From Bacillota bacterium (GTDB lineage Bacteria > Bacillota > Clostridia > Christensenellales > UMGS416): a DNA stretch of 40,923 bases. The position numbers and the translations under genes are program-made. Positions 32,415-40,922 of the stretch are shown here, one piece after another. Location: the NCBI GenBank assembly GCA_023398815.1, contig JAEWRW010000032.1, positions 1 to 40,923 of the forward strand. The letters run 5' to 3'. The notes under the pieces are model-generated. The model was not told where the DNA came from and did no database searches. It saw only the letters and a list, made by a program, of their open reading frames with translations. Within the stretch, counting starts at the first letter, position 1, and each line of letters begins with the position of its first letter.

Positions 32415-32572
32415 TGCGAGGTCCCCCTTTCGGTTTGGGTCCGGCCCGATGCGTCAGGCCTGCTCCCATTGTACCGCAGGGGTTGTCGCTCCACTTGTCC
32501 GATCGTCCGGCGGATTTGGCGCATGTTGCATTTTTGCTGGCGAAACCCGGCGAAATGCCCCGTCTCTCCCCC

Positions 32573-32601
32573 GGGACAAGCCCGCCCGCTTGCGCTATAA
32601 T
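32573..32601 (+). promoter_or_regulatory. Promoter of the AraC-type regulator gene
   Basis: GGGACA (32573-32578), 17 bases, TATAAT (32596-32601). On the opposite strand a TACAAT (32468-32473) may be the -10 of the amino-sugar operon, but its -35 is unclear. Confidence 0.6.
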
Positions 32602-32638
32602 GGGCAAAAGACCCGCCCGGAGAAGGGAGGCCAGCCCC

Positions 32639-33565
32639 ATGGACGTGCCCCAGACCCCGCCGCGCTTTGAAGTGGGCGAGACGTTTACCGAAAACGGGTT
32701 CTGCAAGATTTACCAGCTGACCTCGGCCCGGCAGTCGGGCCAGCTTCTCCATTCCCATGACTACACGCAGATCTGGTACGTCGCCCGCGGCAGCTGCCAC
32801 CACTGGGTGGAGGGCCGCACCCACGAGATGGCGCAGGGCGAGGCCTTTCTGCTGCCGCCGGGCATCGAGCACCGCACCACGCTGGGGGAGGATTCTGCCG
32901 TCCTCTGCTGTGAATTCTCCATGGAGCAGTGCCTGGGCGAGGGGCCTAACCCCGGGTACCAGGCGCTGCACGACACCGCGCTGGGGTTCTCCTTCATGCT
33001 GCTCTTTGAGCAGCGCCGCAACGACGTGACCCCGCGCTTTGCCTTCCGTGAGGAAGCCCGCCAGCGGGTGGAGCGGTTGCTCCGTGCCATGCTGGAGGAA
33101 TACACCCAAAAACCCGCCTTCCACGAGGACGCGCTTCGCGTCATGATCCTGGAGCTGCTGCTCGTCTTCTGCCGGGAGTATGTGGAGGCACCCTCCCACG
33201 AGGCATCCACCGCGGCCTACAACCGCTGCCGCACCCTGGTGGAGGACGCCATCCGCCACGTGGACGAGCACTTCGCCGAGCCGCTGACGCTCGACGAGAT
33301 GTGCCGACTGTCCACAGTCTCCCGCACCACGTTCTGTTACCTCTTCAAGCAATTGACCCGCCAGACCTTTGTGGAGTACCTGACGGGTGTGCGGGTAGCC
33401 CGCGCCGCCCAGCTGCTGCGCCAGAGCGACCGGGCCGTCGCAGCCGTGGGCCGCCTGGTGGGCTTTGCGGACCCGGCTCACTTCTCCCGCACGTTCCGGC
33501 GCACAGCCGGCATGTCCCCCCGGGCGTACCGCGCCCTGCAGCGGCAGGGCACGGGGGGCAAGTAG
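32639..33565 (+). CDS. AraC family transcriptional regulator with cupin domain
   Basis: A 308-residue regulator. The N-terminus is a cupin-like ligand-binding domain (about 15-110, with HSHDYTQIWYV and LLPPGIEHRT). The C-terminal 100 residues hold two helix-turn-helix units: LTLDEMCRLSTVSRTTFCYLF, then VAAVGRLVGFADPAHFSRTFR. It probably senses a sugar and activates the divergent amino-sugar operon. AGGGAGG lies 8 bases before the ATG, and the first ATG after the TATAAT is used. Confidence 0.9.
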   Translation: MDVPQTPPRFEVGETFTENGFCKIYQLTSARQSGQLLHSHDYTQIWYVARGSCHHWVEGRTHEMAQGEAFLLPPGIEHRTTLGEDSAVLCCEFSMEQCLGEGPNPGYQALHDTALGFSFMLLFEQRRNDVTPRFAFREEARQRVERLLRAMLEEYTQKPAFHEDALRVMILELLLVFCREYVEAPSHEASTAAYNRCRTLVEDAIRHVDEHFAEPLTLDEMCRLSTVSRTTFCYLFKQLTRQTFVEYLTGVRVARAAQLLRQSDRAVAAVGRLVGFADPAHFSRTFRRTAGMSPRAYRALQRQGTGGK

Positions 33566-33579
33566 GGCAACGCCACCAA

Positions 33580-33606
33580 TTGACGCGGCCTTCCGGCGGC
33601 TATACT
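33580..33606 (+). promoter_or_regulatory. Possible promoter of the AraC/GyrI regulator gene
   Basis: TTGACG (33580-33585), 15 bases, TATACT (33601-33606). The short spacing makes it weak or activator-dependent. Confidence 0.4.
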
Positions 33607-33687
33607 TGTGTGGGTTCTAGCAGATCGGGCCGCTCCCTGCAAGGCATCTCTGAGTGAGATATGATATGATGGCCGCGAGGTGATCCC

Positions 33688-34638
33688 ATGGAATGGTTGG
33701 GTAGGATGAACGACGCCATTGACTACCTGGAAGCCCACCTGGGCGAACGGGTGGATTTTGAGGAAGCGGCACGCATCGCCTGTTGCTCACTCTCCCGCTT
33801 CCAGCGGATGTTCGCGTTGGCAACCGATCTCTCCCCGGCGGAGTACGTGCGGCGACGGCGCATGGCGCTGGCCGGCCAGGAGCTTCTGGCCACCCCCGTC
33901 CGCGTGGCTGACCTGGCTGCAACGTTCGCCTACGAATCACCCGAGGCCTTCACCCGGGTCTTTCAGGCCTTTCATGGCGTCTCGCCCACCACGGCCCGCA
34001 AGCTGGGGGTGGCGGCAGCTTTCCCCCGTATCGTCTTTCGCGTTACCCGAAACGGAGGCAACCTCAACATGGGCACAAGGCCAATCGTACGCATCGAGGA
34101 ACACCACGCCGAAAAGGTCGTGTCCTTCTTCGTCAACTGCCAAGGCCCGGAGCAGGCCGCTTGGGAGGCCATGCAGCAATGGGCGGCGGCCAACCTGCCC
34201 GATTGCGCCGCGCGCCGGTACCTGGGCTGCGCGCCCAAGGGGCACCACCCCGAGGGTGAGGATCACCAGCCAGACGAGGAGATCGGCACCCATGAATACA
34301 TGGCGCAGATGTTCCTGTTGGAGGATGAGGCCGGGGCACCCACCTTTCGTGGTGCCGAGGTGGTGGACGCCCCCAAGGGCCTGTACCTCATTGGCGACGT
34401 GGCGCTCAACGAGTACAACGAGGCTGGGGACATCGACATCGGCACCTCCATGCAGACCGCGTATGGCGTGATGGCCGAATGCCTGCAGGAGATGGGCGGG
34501 TACGCTTTTGAACTGGGGCAGCGGCCCTATTGGGAGGAGCACATGTTTCACCCCGAGTGGTTCACCGGCGAGCGAACGGGTGACCGGGGGCTGGCCGGCT
34601 TCCGCCTGTGGCTGCCCATCGGGCGGGTGCAGGGCTGA
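33688..34638 (+). CDS. AraC family regulator with GyrI-like effector domain
   Basis: A 316-residue protein. Residues 1-110 carry two AraC helix-turn-helix units (EEAARIACCSLSRFQRMFAL and VADLAATFAYESPEAFTRVFQ) and residues about 130-316 a GyrI-like domain, the arrangement of Rob/SoxS-like multidrug regulators, where the GyrI-like part binds amphipathic ligands. It should sense a small molecule and control nearby or distant genes. GAGGTGA lies before the ATG. The next gene on this strand is absent: repeat copy 2 follows. Confidence 0.88.
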   Translation: MEWLGRMNDAIDYLEAHLGERVDFEEAARIACCSLSRFQRMFALATDLSPAEYVRRRRMALAGQELLATPVRVADLAATFAYESPEAFTRVFQAFHGVSPTTARKLGVAAAFPRIVFRVTRNGGNLNMGTRPIVRIEEHHAEKVVSFFVNCQGPEQAAWEAMQQWAAANLPDCAARRYLGCAPKGHHPEGEDHQPDEEIGTHEYMAQMFLLEDEAGAPTFRGAEVVDAPKGLYLIGDVALNEYNEAGDIDIGTSMQTAYGVMAECLQEMGGYAFELGQRPYWEEHMFHPEWFTGERTGDRGLAGFRLWLPIGRVQG

Positions 34639-34680
34639 GCGCCAGCGGGCATCGCTACTGTTATGGACACCAGACAAACA

Positions 34681-34708
34681 AAAGGCCCGGTTGCCAGTGG
34701 CAGCCCGG
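34681..34708. terminator. Hairpin at the edge of repeat copy 2
   Basis: CCGGTTGCCA (34687-34696) pairs with TGGCAGCCCGG (34698-34708) with one bulge. The T-rich flank is on the minus strand (GCCTTTTGTTTG), so it would stop transcripts coming leftward from the isomerase gene. The + strand flank is weak. Confidence 0.45.
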
Positions 34709-34714
34709 TCTTCG

Positions 34715-35167
34715 AGTGTCTACAAACCCTTGATGGAGCAATGAGAGAAGAACCTCCCGCCGATTCATTCGGCGGGAGGAAAGTCAAGGTCAGTGAGAGC
34801 AGAAAAGAATCTTGCCCGAAGGCTCAACGTATCCCTAGAAGCCCGCACGAGAGCAACAGTTTGTGATCGGTCCATCGCAATACTTCGTATTGCTCGCGTT
34901 GCTCTCAACGATTCTGAAGAATCGTCTGCCGCAACGCGGGACTGAGAGTCGGCGACATGTGCGGCGAACCAGACACGCAGGATGCGTGTCCAACCGTCAC
35001 GCCGTGGCTGGTCGCACGCTTCGCGTGCTGCTCGCCCAAGCATCCCGGAAGGCATTGCCGTGCGATGCCTTAGCGCCAGGACGGCGCATAAGGCGTGAAC
35101 GGCGATCTTGCTATCACGAGAACGAGTAGTCTGATTCGCGGCCGTCGCAACAGCGGCGGTCGCGAAA
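34715..35167 (+). repeat. Dispersed structured repeat, copy 2
   Basis: Between the convergent AraC/GyrI and isomerase genes. It has GTGTCTACAA, the CCTCCCGCC/GGCGGGAGG hairpin (34753-34779), GGAAAGTCAAGGTCAG, CAATAC-TTC-GTATTG, ACGATTC-TGAA-GAATCGT, GGCGACATGTGCGGCG (34951-34966), the AGGAT-loop hairpin (34972-34990), module B (35007-35045), then module A (35051-35069), TAAGGCGTGAACGGCG and a final hairpin with GTCGC-AACA-GCGG. Modules A and B are in the opposite order to copy 1. It ends just before the isomerase stop codon. Confidence 0.8.
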
Positions 35168-35174
35168 GCCTTTG

Positions 35175-35930
35175 CTAAAGGATCGTCTCCAGATACTTCA
35201 CGCCGGCGGCGATGTCAGCAAGTTCGTTGCCGTCACGCTCCTCGTGCTCGATGGTGTACCAAGCCACGCCCAACTCACGGCCCAGCGCGCAGATGGCCTT
35301 GAAGTCCATCGCGCCCTGGCCGATGACCTTACCCGTGGGGTCGCCGATGGCGGTGATCTCTTTGATGTGCAAAAGCTCCAGGTGGGCGGCGCGCTTGCGC
35401 ATGTAGTCGGTGGACTTCAGTTTCCCTGTCACATCGCACCAGCAGGTGTCAAGCTCCATACGCACATAGCGCGGGTCCACATGGTCAAAGAGGATGTCCA
35501 GCCCGAACTCGCCGTCATAGGTCTCAAACTCGAAACTGTGGTTGTGGTAGGCGAACTTCATGCCGGCGGCGGCAACCTTCTCACCAATGTGGTTGAACTT
35601 CTCCGCCGTGGCAAGCCAAGCGTCACGGCTCTCCCACATCTCCTTGGGCAGACCGGGGCAAATGACATAGGGGTCGCCCAGGGCGGCGCTGTACGCAATG
35701 ACCTCGGCGAGCTTGTCGTCGGTCTCCATCTGACCCCAGCCAATATGGCTGCCGGCGGGCGAAAGGCCCAGGTCGGCCAACACCCCCTTGAGCTCGGCGG
35801 CGCTGTGGCCGAAATACCCGGCAAACTCAATGCCCTTGACGCCAATGCTGGCGACATCCTTCAGGGTGCCGATGAGATCCTTGTCGGTGTAGTCGCGCAG
35901 GGAGTACATCTGCAAACCAATCTTCTTCAT
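35175..35930 (-). CDS. Sugar phosphate isomerase/epimerase family protein
   Basis: A 251-residue TIM barrel of the AP-endonuclease-2-like family. It starts MKKIGLQMYSLRDYTDKDL and has FAYHNHSFEFE with metal His/Glu, MELDTCWCDV with a metal Asp, LLHIKEI with His, and a late YTIEHEERDGN with Glu. These are the usual metal ligands, and the substrate is probably a sugar or inositol derivative. GGAGGA lies 7 bases before the ATG at 35928-35930. It is cotranscribed with a VOC protein 23 bases upstream and is not close in sequence to the isomerase at 29527. Confidence 0.85.
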   Translation of the reverse strand: MKKIGLQMYSLRDYTDKDLIGTLKDVASIGVKGIEFAGYFGHSAAELKGVLADLGLSPAGSHIGWGQMETDDKLAEVIAYSAALGDPYVICPGLPKEMWESRDAWLATAEKFNHIGEKVAAAGMKFAYHNHSFEFETYDGEFGLDILFDHVDPRYVRMELDTCWCDVTGKLKSTDYMRKRAAHLELLHIKEITAIGDPTGKVIGQGAMDFKAICALGRELGVAWYTIEHEERDGNELADIAAGVKYLETIL

Positions 35931-35953
35931 GGGTGCGTCCTCCATCTTCGGCG

Positions 35954-36352
35954 TCAAGCGCCGACGTATTCGTAGAGCTCCAGCGATTCCCCGTTTGGCC
36001 CGAGGAAAAAGAGATTGGTGCTGCCGGTGGGGAAGAGCTTGGGCAGCACGGAGATCTTCTCAAGATCGAGCGCCACGCCCTTGGCCTTGAGCTGGACCGC
36101 GTAGGCACGCAGGTCCTCCACCTCGATGGCGATGTGGGCCACGACTCCGTCGGTGGGCCGCCCGCCCTGGTAGTCAGCGGGGTTGATGAGCTCAATGATG
36201 CAACCACCGGCGCGGATGAACCGCAGGCGGGTGGCGGGCATGTCCATGCTGTAAAAGAGTTCAAACCCCATCTTGTTGCAGTAGAAATCCAGCGAAGTGT
36301 CCAGATCAGCGGTGAACACGCCGATGTGGGCCAAGCCCTTGATGCCGGCCAT
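35954..36352 (-). CDS. VOC (glyoxalase/bleomycin resistance) family protein
   Basis: A 132-residue vicinal-oxygen-chelate protein with two beta-alpha-beta-beta-beta units: GLAHIGVFTADLDTSLDFY and later VVAHIAIEVEDLRAY. Metal ligands His15-like (LAHIG), Glu in IIELINP, His in VAHIAI, and a final Glu in ESLELYEYV are in the usual places for lyase or dioxygenase members. The substrate is unknown; pairing with a sugar isomerase suggests a sugar-derived carbonyl compound. GGAGGT lies 6 bases before the ATG (36350-36352). Confidence 0.85.
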   Translation of the reverse strand: MAGIKGLAHIGVFTADLDTSLDFYCNKMGFELFYSMDMPATRLRFIRAGGCIIELINPADYQGGRPTDGVVAHIAIEVEDLRAYAVQLKAKGVALDLEKISVLPKLFPTGSTNLFFLGPNGESLELYEYVGA

Positions 36353-36381
36353 AAGGCTACCTCCCAAATATTGTTGGTTTC

Positions 36382-36410
36382 ATTATAAGCCCTTTGGCCC
36401 CAAGAAAAAA
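36382..36410 (-). promoter_or_regulatory. Promoter of the VOC-isomerase operon
   Basis: A TATAAT on the minus strand (36382-36387). The -35 position 17 bases away is TTTTTT (36405-36410), a weak match. The start of transcription would be about 20-25 bases before the VOC ATG. Confidence 0.5.
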
Positions 36411-36447
36411 GCAAAACCGGCCCGAACATGCCCCATGGTATATACAA

Positions 36448-36900
36448 TCAATAGGACAGGTTGATGTCGTGGCGCTCCTTCATCTGGCGCACCAGGTTGT
36501 CCTTGCAATCGCAGGGGATCCACCGGCACTCGCAGATGGGGTCGGCCGCGCGGATGAGCTCCACCGCCCCGGCGCGGATGCGGTCGTACTTGTCCTTGTC
36601 CTTGCGGTACTGGCGGTAGAAGAGCAGCGTGCCAAAGAGCCCCGTGCCGATCATCACGAGCGGAGCCACCCACGCGCGGGAGAAGTCGAATACGTTGGCG
36701 TCGTTGACCGCCGGGTGGATGCCCGTGAGCAGGTAGAGCGTGGGCGGCGCGGCAGCTGTGATAGCCGACAGCACCCCGGCCACCCCCCATAGCCGCTGGC
36801 GGTTGCGCAGGCGGATGAGCTTCTTCACCCGCCGCTGCACCGGCAGCTTTAGGCGTTCCCGCACGTCGTCCGGCCCATCCATCGTCCCCACCCCCGTCAT
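36448..36900 (-). CDS. Small membrane protein with CxC-x4-CxC tail
   Basis: A 150-residue protein with a basic N-terminal stretch (about 12-37), two membrane helices (about 38-60 and 76-96) and a cytosolic charged tail. The tail ends with C123-x-C125-x4-C130-x-C132, a pattern that could bind a metal such as zinc or an iron-sulfur cluster. I do not recognise the family. The first ATG (36898-36900) has a weak binding site; the Met at 36880-36882 has a G-rich stretch before it and is an alternative start. No operon partner is evident. Confidence 0.6.
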   Translation of the reverse strand: MTGVGTMDGPDDVRERLKLPVQRRVKKLIRLRNRQRLWGVAGVLSAITAAAPPTLYLLTGIHPAVNDANVFDFSRAWVAPLVMIGTGLFGTLLFYRQYRKDKDKYDRIRAGAVELIRAADPICECRWIPCDCKDNLVRQMKERHDINLSY

Positions 36901-37043
36901 AGTACCCTATGCACACAGAGGGGTGGGTATGTCAGCGGGCGGGCGAACGACCGCCTGTCGCAAATGCCGCCGTTGCCACATTTGCCGAATGAGTCGGCGG
37001 GAGGTTCTGCGCTTCTCTCCATGTCCTTTGATTCGTAGGAAAG

Positions 37044-37790
37044 TCAGTCCTGCCCCGGCGCGCCGCCAAAGCCGTCGTCCTCCACCGGCCCGGGCAGGGC
37101 ATAGAGGCCCAGCGCCGCCCGCCCGGCGTCGGTCAGGTCGTAGCGGCCCTGCCCCGCCGGTTGGAACCAGTTGTAGTGGTTGAGGTACATCAGGCGGTTG
37201 AGGGGGCGGCACTCCTCCCCGGGTTGCTTGAGCTCCTTAGCCGTGGACGGGCCACGCTCGGCGATGACTGAAGCCAGCCGCAACGCCGTCTCGCGGTAGG
37301 CGGTCATCAGCTTCTCACCAGTGACACCGCCGGTGTTGCGGTCGCCGCTGCGGGCATCAAACTCCCGCAGGGCAGCCCGCCGCCGCACCGCGGCCACACC
37401 CTTGGGGCGGGTGGCTCGCTCCTCCCCCGGTGTCAGCAGTTCCTCCACCGGCTCCCGCCCGGCCTGCCGCGTCACGATGAGCAACCCCAGGTTCTGCCGC
37501 TCCAGCAGGCGCAGCAGGGCAAGCCAGCGGCGAGTCGCCATGGCCTTGGGCTTGCGCGGCACCACCAGGTAGACGACGTCGGCCATCTTCTGCCGCTCCA
37601 CCCCCTGCAGAATGAGGTCGAGATTGAGCGTCAGCTTCATCTCCACCGCCAGCACCCGACCCTCCCGCAGGGCAAGGCCGTCGCAGTGGGCCACCTCGCC
37701 CTTCATCTGCCACCCGTCCTGCTCAAAGTAGGCCTTGACCGGGCCATAGAGATCGCTCTCCCGGCCAATGCCATTGCGTTCCCCCGCCAT
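37044..37790 (-). CDS. DUF2161-like PD-(D/E)XK phosphodiesterase-type protein
   Basis: A 248-residue protein with an N-terminal PD-(D/E)XK-like core: LYGPVKAYFEQDGW, an Asp in HCDGLAL, and VEMK giving the ExK pair at about residues 49-52. A C-terminal winged-helix-like half follows (STAKELKQPGEE to YDLTDAGRAALGLY). This matches the uncharacterised DUF2161 group, predicted from fold to be nucleases or phosphodiesterases; the true activity is unproven. GGAGGGGAG lies before the ATG. It is divergent from a methyltransferase gene with an 83-base gap. Confidence 0.75.
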   Translation of the reverse strand: MAGERNGIGRESDLYGPVKAYFEQDGWQMKGEVAHCDGLALREGRVLAVEMKLTLNLDLILQGVERQKMADVVYLVVPRKPKAMATRRWLALLRLLERQNLGLLIVTRQAGREPVEELLTPGEERATRPKGVAAVRRRAALREFDARSGDRNTGGVTGEKLMTAYRETALRLASVIAERGPSTAKELKQPGEECRPLNRLMYLNHYNWFQPAGQGRYDLTDAGRAALGLYALPGPVEDDGFGGAPGQD

Positions 37791-37873
37791 CGGCTCCCCT
37801 CCATTTCCCCCAGACTATACCACAGAACAGGCCTTTTATGGTAGGATGGGGGCAAACGACGACGGAGGACGCC

Positions 37874-38479
37874 ATGGGCGAGCAATACTTCACCAAGGAC
37901 CCCACCAGTGAGAGCCGGGAGGCTGTGGCCACGTGGGAACACGACGGCAAAACGGTGGAGTTTGTGACCGACCGGGGGGTCTTCAGCCGGGGGCATGTAG
38001 ACTTCGGCAGCCGCCTGCTCGTTGCCAGCCTCCCACCCCTCCATGGCCGGGTGCTGGATTTGGGCTGCGGCTATGGCTTTGTGGGGGTGGCCGTGGGGCT
38101 CACCCACCCTGCCGTCACCGAGCTTGTGCTGTGCGACGTCAACGCCCGCGCGTTGGCCCTAGCCCGCCGCAACGCCGCCCGCCACGGCGTGGCCGTGACC
38201 TGCCTGGAGAGCGACGGCTTTGCCGCGGTGGAGGGCAGCTTTGACGCCATCCTGACGAACCCGCCGGTACGGGCCGGCAAGGCGGTGTATTACCCCTGGT
38301 TTGCCGAGGCCGCCCGGCGGCTGCGGCCCGGCGGGGCCTTCTACCTGGTGCTGCAGCGCAAGCAGGGGGCTCCCTCGGCCCAGAAGCATCTGGAGGGACT
38401 CTTTGCCGACGTAGCTGTGCTGGAACGGGACGCCGGGTACCACATTCTGCGGGCGGCCAACCCACGGGCGGAGGTGTGA
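37874..38479 (+). CDS. RsmC-like class I methyltransferase
   Basis: A 201-residue SAM-dependent methyltransferase. It has motif I LDLGCGYG (about residues 58-65), an acidic loop LCDVNARAL, and the NPPVRAGK motif (about 137-144) that marks RsmC/YbxB-type enzymes making N2-methylguanine in 16S rRNA. The N-terminal HYFTK-like segment (EQYFTKDPTSESR) fits that group, which is shorter than the two-domain E. coli RsmC. GGAGGAC lies before the ATG. It is followed by one base and then a second methyltransferase gene, so the two are cotranscribed. Confidence 0.85.
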   Translation: MGEQYFTKDPTSESREAVATWEHDGKTVEFVTDRGVFSRGHVDFGSRLLVASLPPLHGRVLDLGCGYGFVGVAVGLTHPAVTELVLCDVNARALALARRNAARHGVAVTCLESDGFAAVEGSFDAILTNPPVRAGKAVYYPWFAEAARRLRPGGAFYLVLQRKQGAPSAQKHLEGLFADVAVLERDAGYHILRAANPRAEV

Positions 38480-38480
38480 G

Positions 38481-39467
38481 ATGGAACTGCCTCACGCGCT
38501 GCGCACCGCCATTGAGGAAGAACTTGCCGCCCTGCCGCCGGCCACGGTGGCACGCCTCTCCGAGGGTCTCTCCGCCCGGTACCGGGGGGAGGAACGCCGG
38601 GGGCAAAGCCTGCTGACCGGCCCGGGCGACGCGGCGGCCTATGCCGTTACCCGCCTGCCCGCCACCCATGGGGCCATTGGCGCGGCGCTGGCGGCGGCGG
38701 GCGATGCCCTGCCGGACTGGTCACCCGCTACAGTGCTGGATGTGGGCGCGGGCCCGGGCACGGCAGCCTGGGCGGCGGTGGGCCGCTGGCCGGGGGTGCG
38801 CCAGGTGACCCACCTGGAGCGGGAACCTGCGATGATTGCCCTGGGCCAACGGCTGGAGCAACGGGCTGCCGCACCCTGGCAAGCCCACTGGCTCACTGCC
38901 GACGCCACCGGCCCCTGGGAGGTGCCGCCACACGACCTGACGCTGTGCTGCTACATGCTGGGAGAGGTGGCAGTGGACAAGCGCGCCGCGTTGGTGGAGC
39001 GCCTGTGGCAGGTCACCGGCGGCATGCTGGTGCTGGTAGAGCCCGGCACTCCGGCGGGCTTTGCCGTGGTGCGCGCCGCGCGGGCGCAGCTGCTGGCCCT
39101 GGGGGCGGCCATGGCGGCCCCCTGCCCCGGCCCGGTGCCCTGCCCCATGGAGGGAGGGAACTGGTGCCACTTCTCCCAGCGGGTGGCTCGCACCCGCCTG
39201 CACCGGCAGGCCAAGGGCGGCGAGCTGGCCTACGAGGACGAGAAGTACAGCTATGTGGCATTTTCCCGCCTGCCGGCCCAGCCCACACCAGCCCGGGTGC
39301 TGCGCCACCCCCTCGTGCGCAAGGGGCACCTGCGGCTCACCCTGTGCACACCGAGGGGCGAAGAAAACGCCACCGTCACCCGCAGCCAGGGCGAACGCTA
39401 CCGCGCCGCCAAGGATCTGCGATGGGGGGATGGGTTTGAGTGGGAGGAAACGCCCAAACAGGACTAG
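38481..39467 (+). CDS. Rsm22-like small-ribosomal-subunit methyltransferase
   Basis: A 328-residue protein with a SAM-binding motif (VLDVGAGPGTAAWAA, about 85-99) and the family's Cys/His segment, CPGPVPCPM then GNWCHFSQRV (about 214-235), which resembles the metal or Fe-S site of Rsm22/METTL17-type proteins. These associate with the small ribosomal subunit and aid its assembly. The ATG is 2 bases after the RsmC-like stop, with GGAGGTG upstream, so the two genes form a ribosome-modification pair. Confidence 0.85.
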   Translation: MELPHALRTAIEEELAALPPATVARLSEGLSARYRGEERRGQSLLTGPGDAAAYAVTRLPATHGAIGAALAAAGDALPDWSPATVLDVGAGPGTAAWAAVGRWPGVRQVTHLEREPAMIALGQRLEQRAAAPWQAHWLTADATGPWEVPPHDLTLCCYMLGEVAVDKRAALVERLWQVTGGMLVLVEPGTPAGFAVVRAARAQLLALGAAMAAPCPGPVPCPMEGGNWCHFSQRVARTRLHRQAKGGELAYEDEKYSYVAFSRLPAQPTPARVLRHPLVRKGHLRLTLCTPRGEENATVTRSQGERYRAAKDLRWGDGFEWEETPKQD

Positions 39468-39642
39468 CGCGGAAGCACTAGTCTAGCATTTGATATATTT
39501 AGGGAGATGTAATATACTTTATTAATATGGAGAAGATGTAGTTCGGCATCACTTTGAGTTATACAATGGAGTCGAGCAACTTGATCTCATTCACAACAAG
39601 AGCAAACGCAAACAATGTTTGTATGCGTGAGGAGGCTAACTC

Positions 39643-40773
39643 ATGGACAAAGTGAATTTATCATCAATCCTTAGGAAGTACGTCCTACGCTTTGATGAAT
39701 TCAATAACGGCGTTGCCCATGATGAAGGCTTCAAATGGCGTGCTGTTCAGTGCTTTCATGATAATTGGAATATTGATGCCGAAGACTTCCCGGCAATGTT
39801 CAAAGCTTCTTTGAAAGAATCCGATGTTTTAATTGATGATAATGTGAAGCAGCCCACTGGTGGCATTCGTCTTCTTTTCAAACACAATGAATCCGAGTTT
39901 GTACGTAAGTGTTTTCGCGAGCTTTTCGTTGATGATAAAGGTGACCTTAACAAAAGGCAAGGAAGGGCTGAAGCTTTCAAAGAAAAAATCAATCACCTTA
40001 TCGACAAGTACGCCAAGGGCTCATGGAAATATCCCCAGGAAGTTGCGGATGTAATTGGATACCTCAATCTCTGGCAACCAGGTGAGAATTTCCTGTATAG
40101 GTCTTCCCGTGCTACGGCTATGGCGGAATTCATCGACTTTGACGAGGATATTGGAACGGGGATGACGTTTTCGCTTGAAAAATACTATAGAATGTGCGAT
40201 CTGCTCCTCAATGAGATCAAGTACAACGATGAAATACTGGAACTACACACGAGGAGAATCAAAGAGAAAGGCATCAACGTGGAAGATCGACTGCATATTC
40301 TTGTATTTGATATTATCTACTGCGCTCATGCATACAGGCTTTATGAGGAAATAGCATTCTCGAAAGCATCACTGCAAAAGAAAAACGAAATAGACAGATT
40401 AACAGGTGAACTTGAACGGCTGCAGATGGAATATCATGAAAAAGAGTGTCAACTGCAGACAATAATGCAAAACAGAAATGAACAACCCCCCATAGTTGGT
40501 GAAACGGTTACTCATAAGGTTTTTCAAACAGGAATAGTGGTGTCTTGTATCGACAATATTCTTGTAGTTGATTTCAATAATGAGGTAAAGAGATTCCAAT
40601 TTCCAGGCACATTTGCGAGTTCTCATTTATCTTTATCATCGCCCGATCTCATGGAGCAGATGAACAAGTATACAATGCAATCAAGTGCGATGGCAGACAT
40701 TAAGAATGAGTTGGAATCGTTAGAAGAAAGGATTCAAGACACTGAAAATCAGCTTATGCAGGCAGCTTTGTAG
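39643..40773 (+). CDS. Unrecognised AT-rich gene, coiled-coil and Tudor-like protein
   Basis: A 376-residue protein whose base composition is clearly lower in GC than its neighbours, suggesting recent acquisition. The first 235 residues are mostly helical with many aromatic residues (for example DEGFKWRAVQCFHDNW). Residues 240-275 form a likely coiled coil. Residues 283-322 (GETVTHKVFQTGIVV, then VVDFNNEVKRF) resemble the small Tudor-like barrel at the C-terminus of UvrD/PcrA helicases. Another coiled coil spans 350-374. I do not recognise the N-terminal domain. GAGGAGG lies 8 bases before the ATG, after a small palindrome (39606-39628). A role in DNA binding or defence is possible but unproven. 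Confidence 0.7.
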   Translation: MDKVNLSSILRKYVLRFDEFNNGVAHDEGFKWRAVQCFHDNWNIDAEDFPAMFKASLKESDVLIDDNVKQPTGGIRLLFKHNESEFVRKCFRELFVDDKGDLNKRQGRAEAFKEKINHLIDKYAKGSWKYPQEVADVIGYLNLWQPGENFLYRSSRATAMAEFIDFDEDIGTGMTFSLEKYYRMCDLLLNEIKYNDEILELHTRRIKEKGINVEDRLHILVFDIIYCAHAYRLYEEIAFSKASLQKKNEIDRLTGELERLQMEYHEKECQLQTIMQNRNEQPPIVGETVTHKVFQTGIVVSCIDNILVVDFNNEVKRFQFPGTFASSHLSLSSPDLMEQMNKYTMQSSAMADIKNELESLEERIQDTENQLMQAAL

Positions 40774-40846
40774 TATGGCCTTAAGGTCGGTACAAAGATA
40801 ATGTAAGCTATTTTTCGCACAAATGAAAAAGTGGCCTGAAAAGGAA

Positions 40847-40922
40847 GGACATGGCCGAACTCGCTTGGTAGAATGTAAGTTGCGACAAAACATCGAACCA
40901 AGCAAAGGAGAAAGCCATGTCC
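40847..40922 (+). other. Foldback with a partial gene start, IS-end-like
   Basis: GGACATGGC (40847-40855) pairs with GCCATGTCC (40914-40922). Inside it, GCTTGGT (40863-40869) pairs with ACCAAGC (40897-40903) and ATGT (40873-40876) with ACAT (40890-40893). The right arm contains ATG at 40917, preceded by AAAGGAG, so a gene probably starts here and runs out of the window with its start codon buried in the fold. Such folds are known at the ends of insertion sequences, where they block translation from read-through transcripts. Confidence 0.4.

Noticed and set aside
30384..32600. A 738-codon open frame on the plus strand.
   Set aside because: It lies opposite the Gfo/Idh and isomerase genes, has His/Gly/Val-rich low-complexity translation typical of antisense frames in GC-rich DNA, and lacks motifs. 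The minus-strand genes have clear domains and binding sites.
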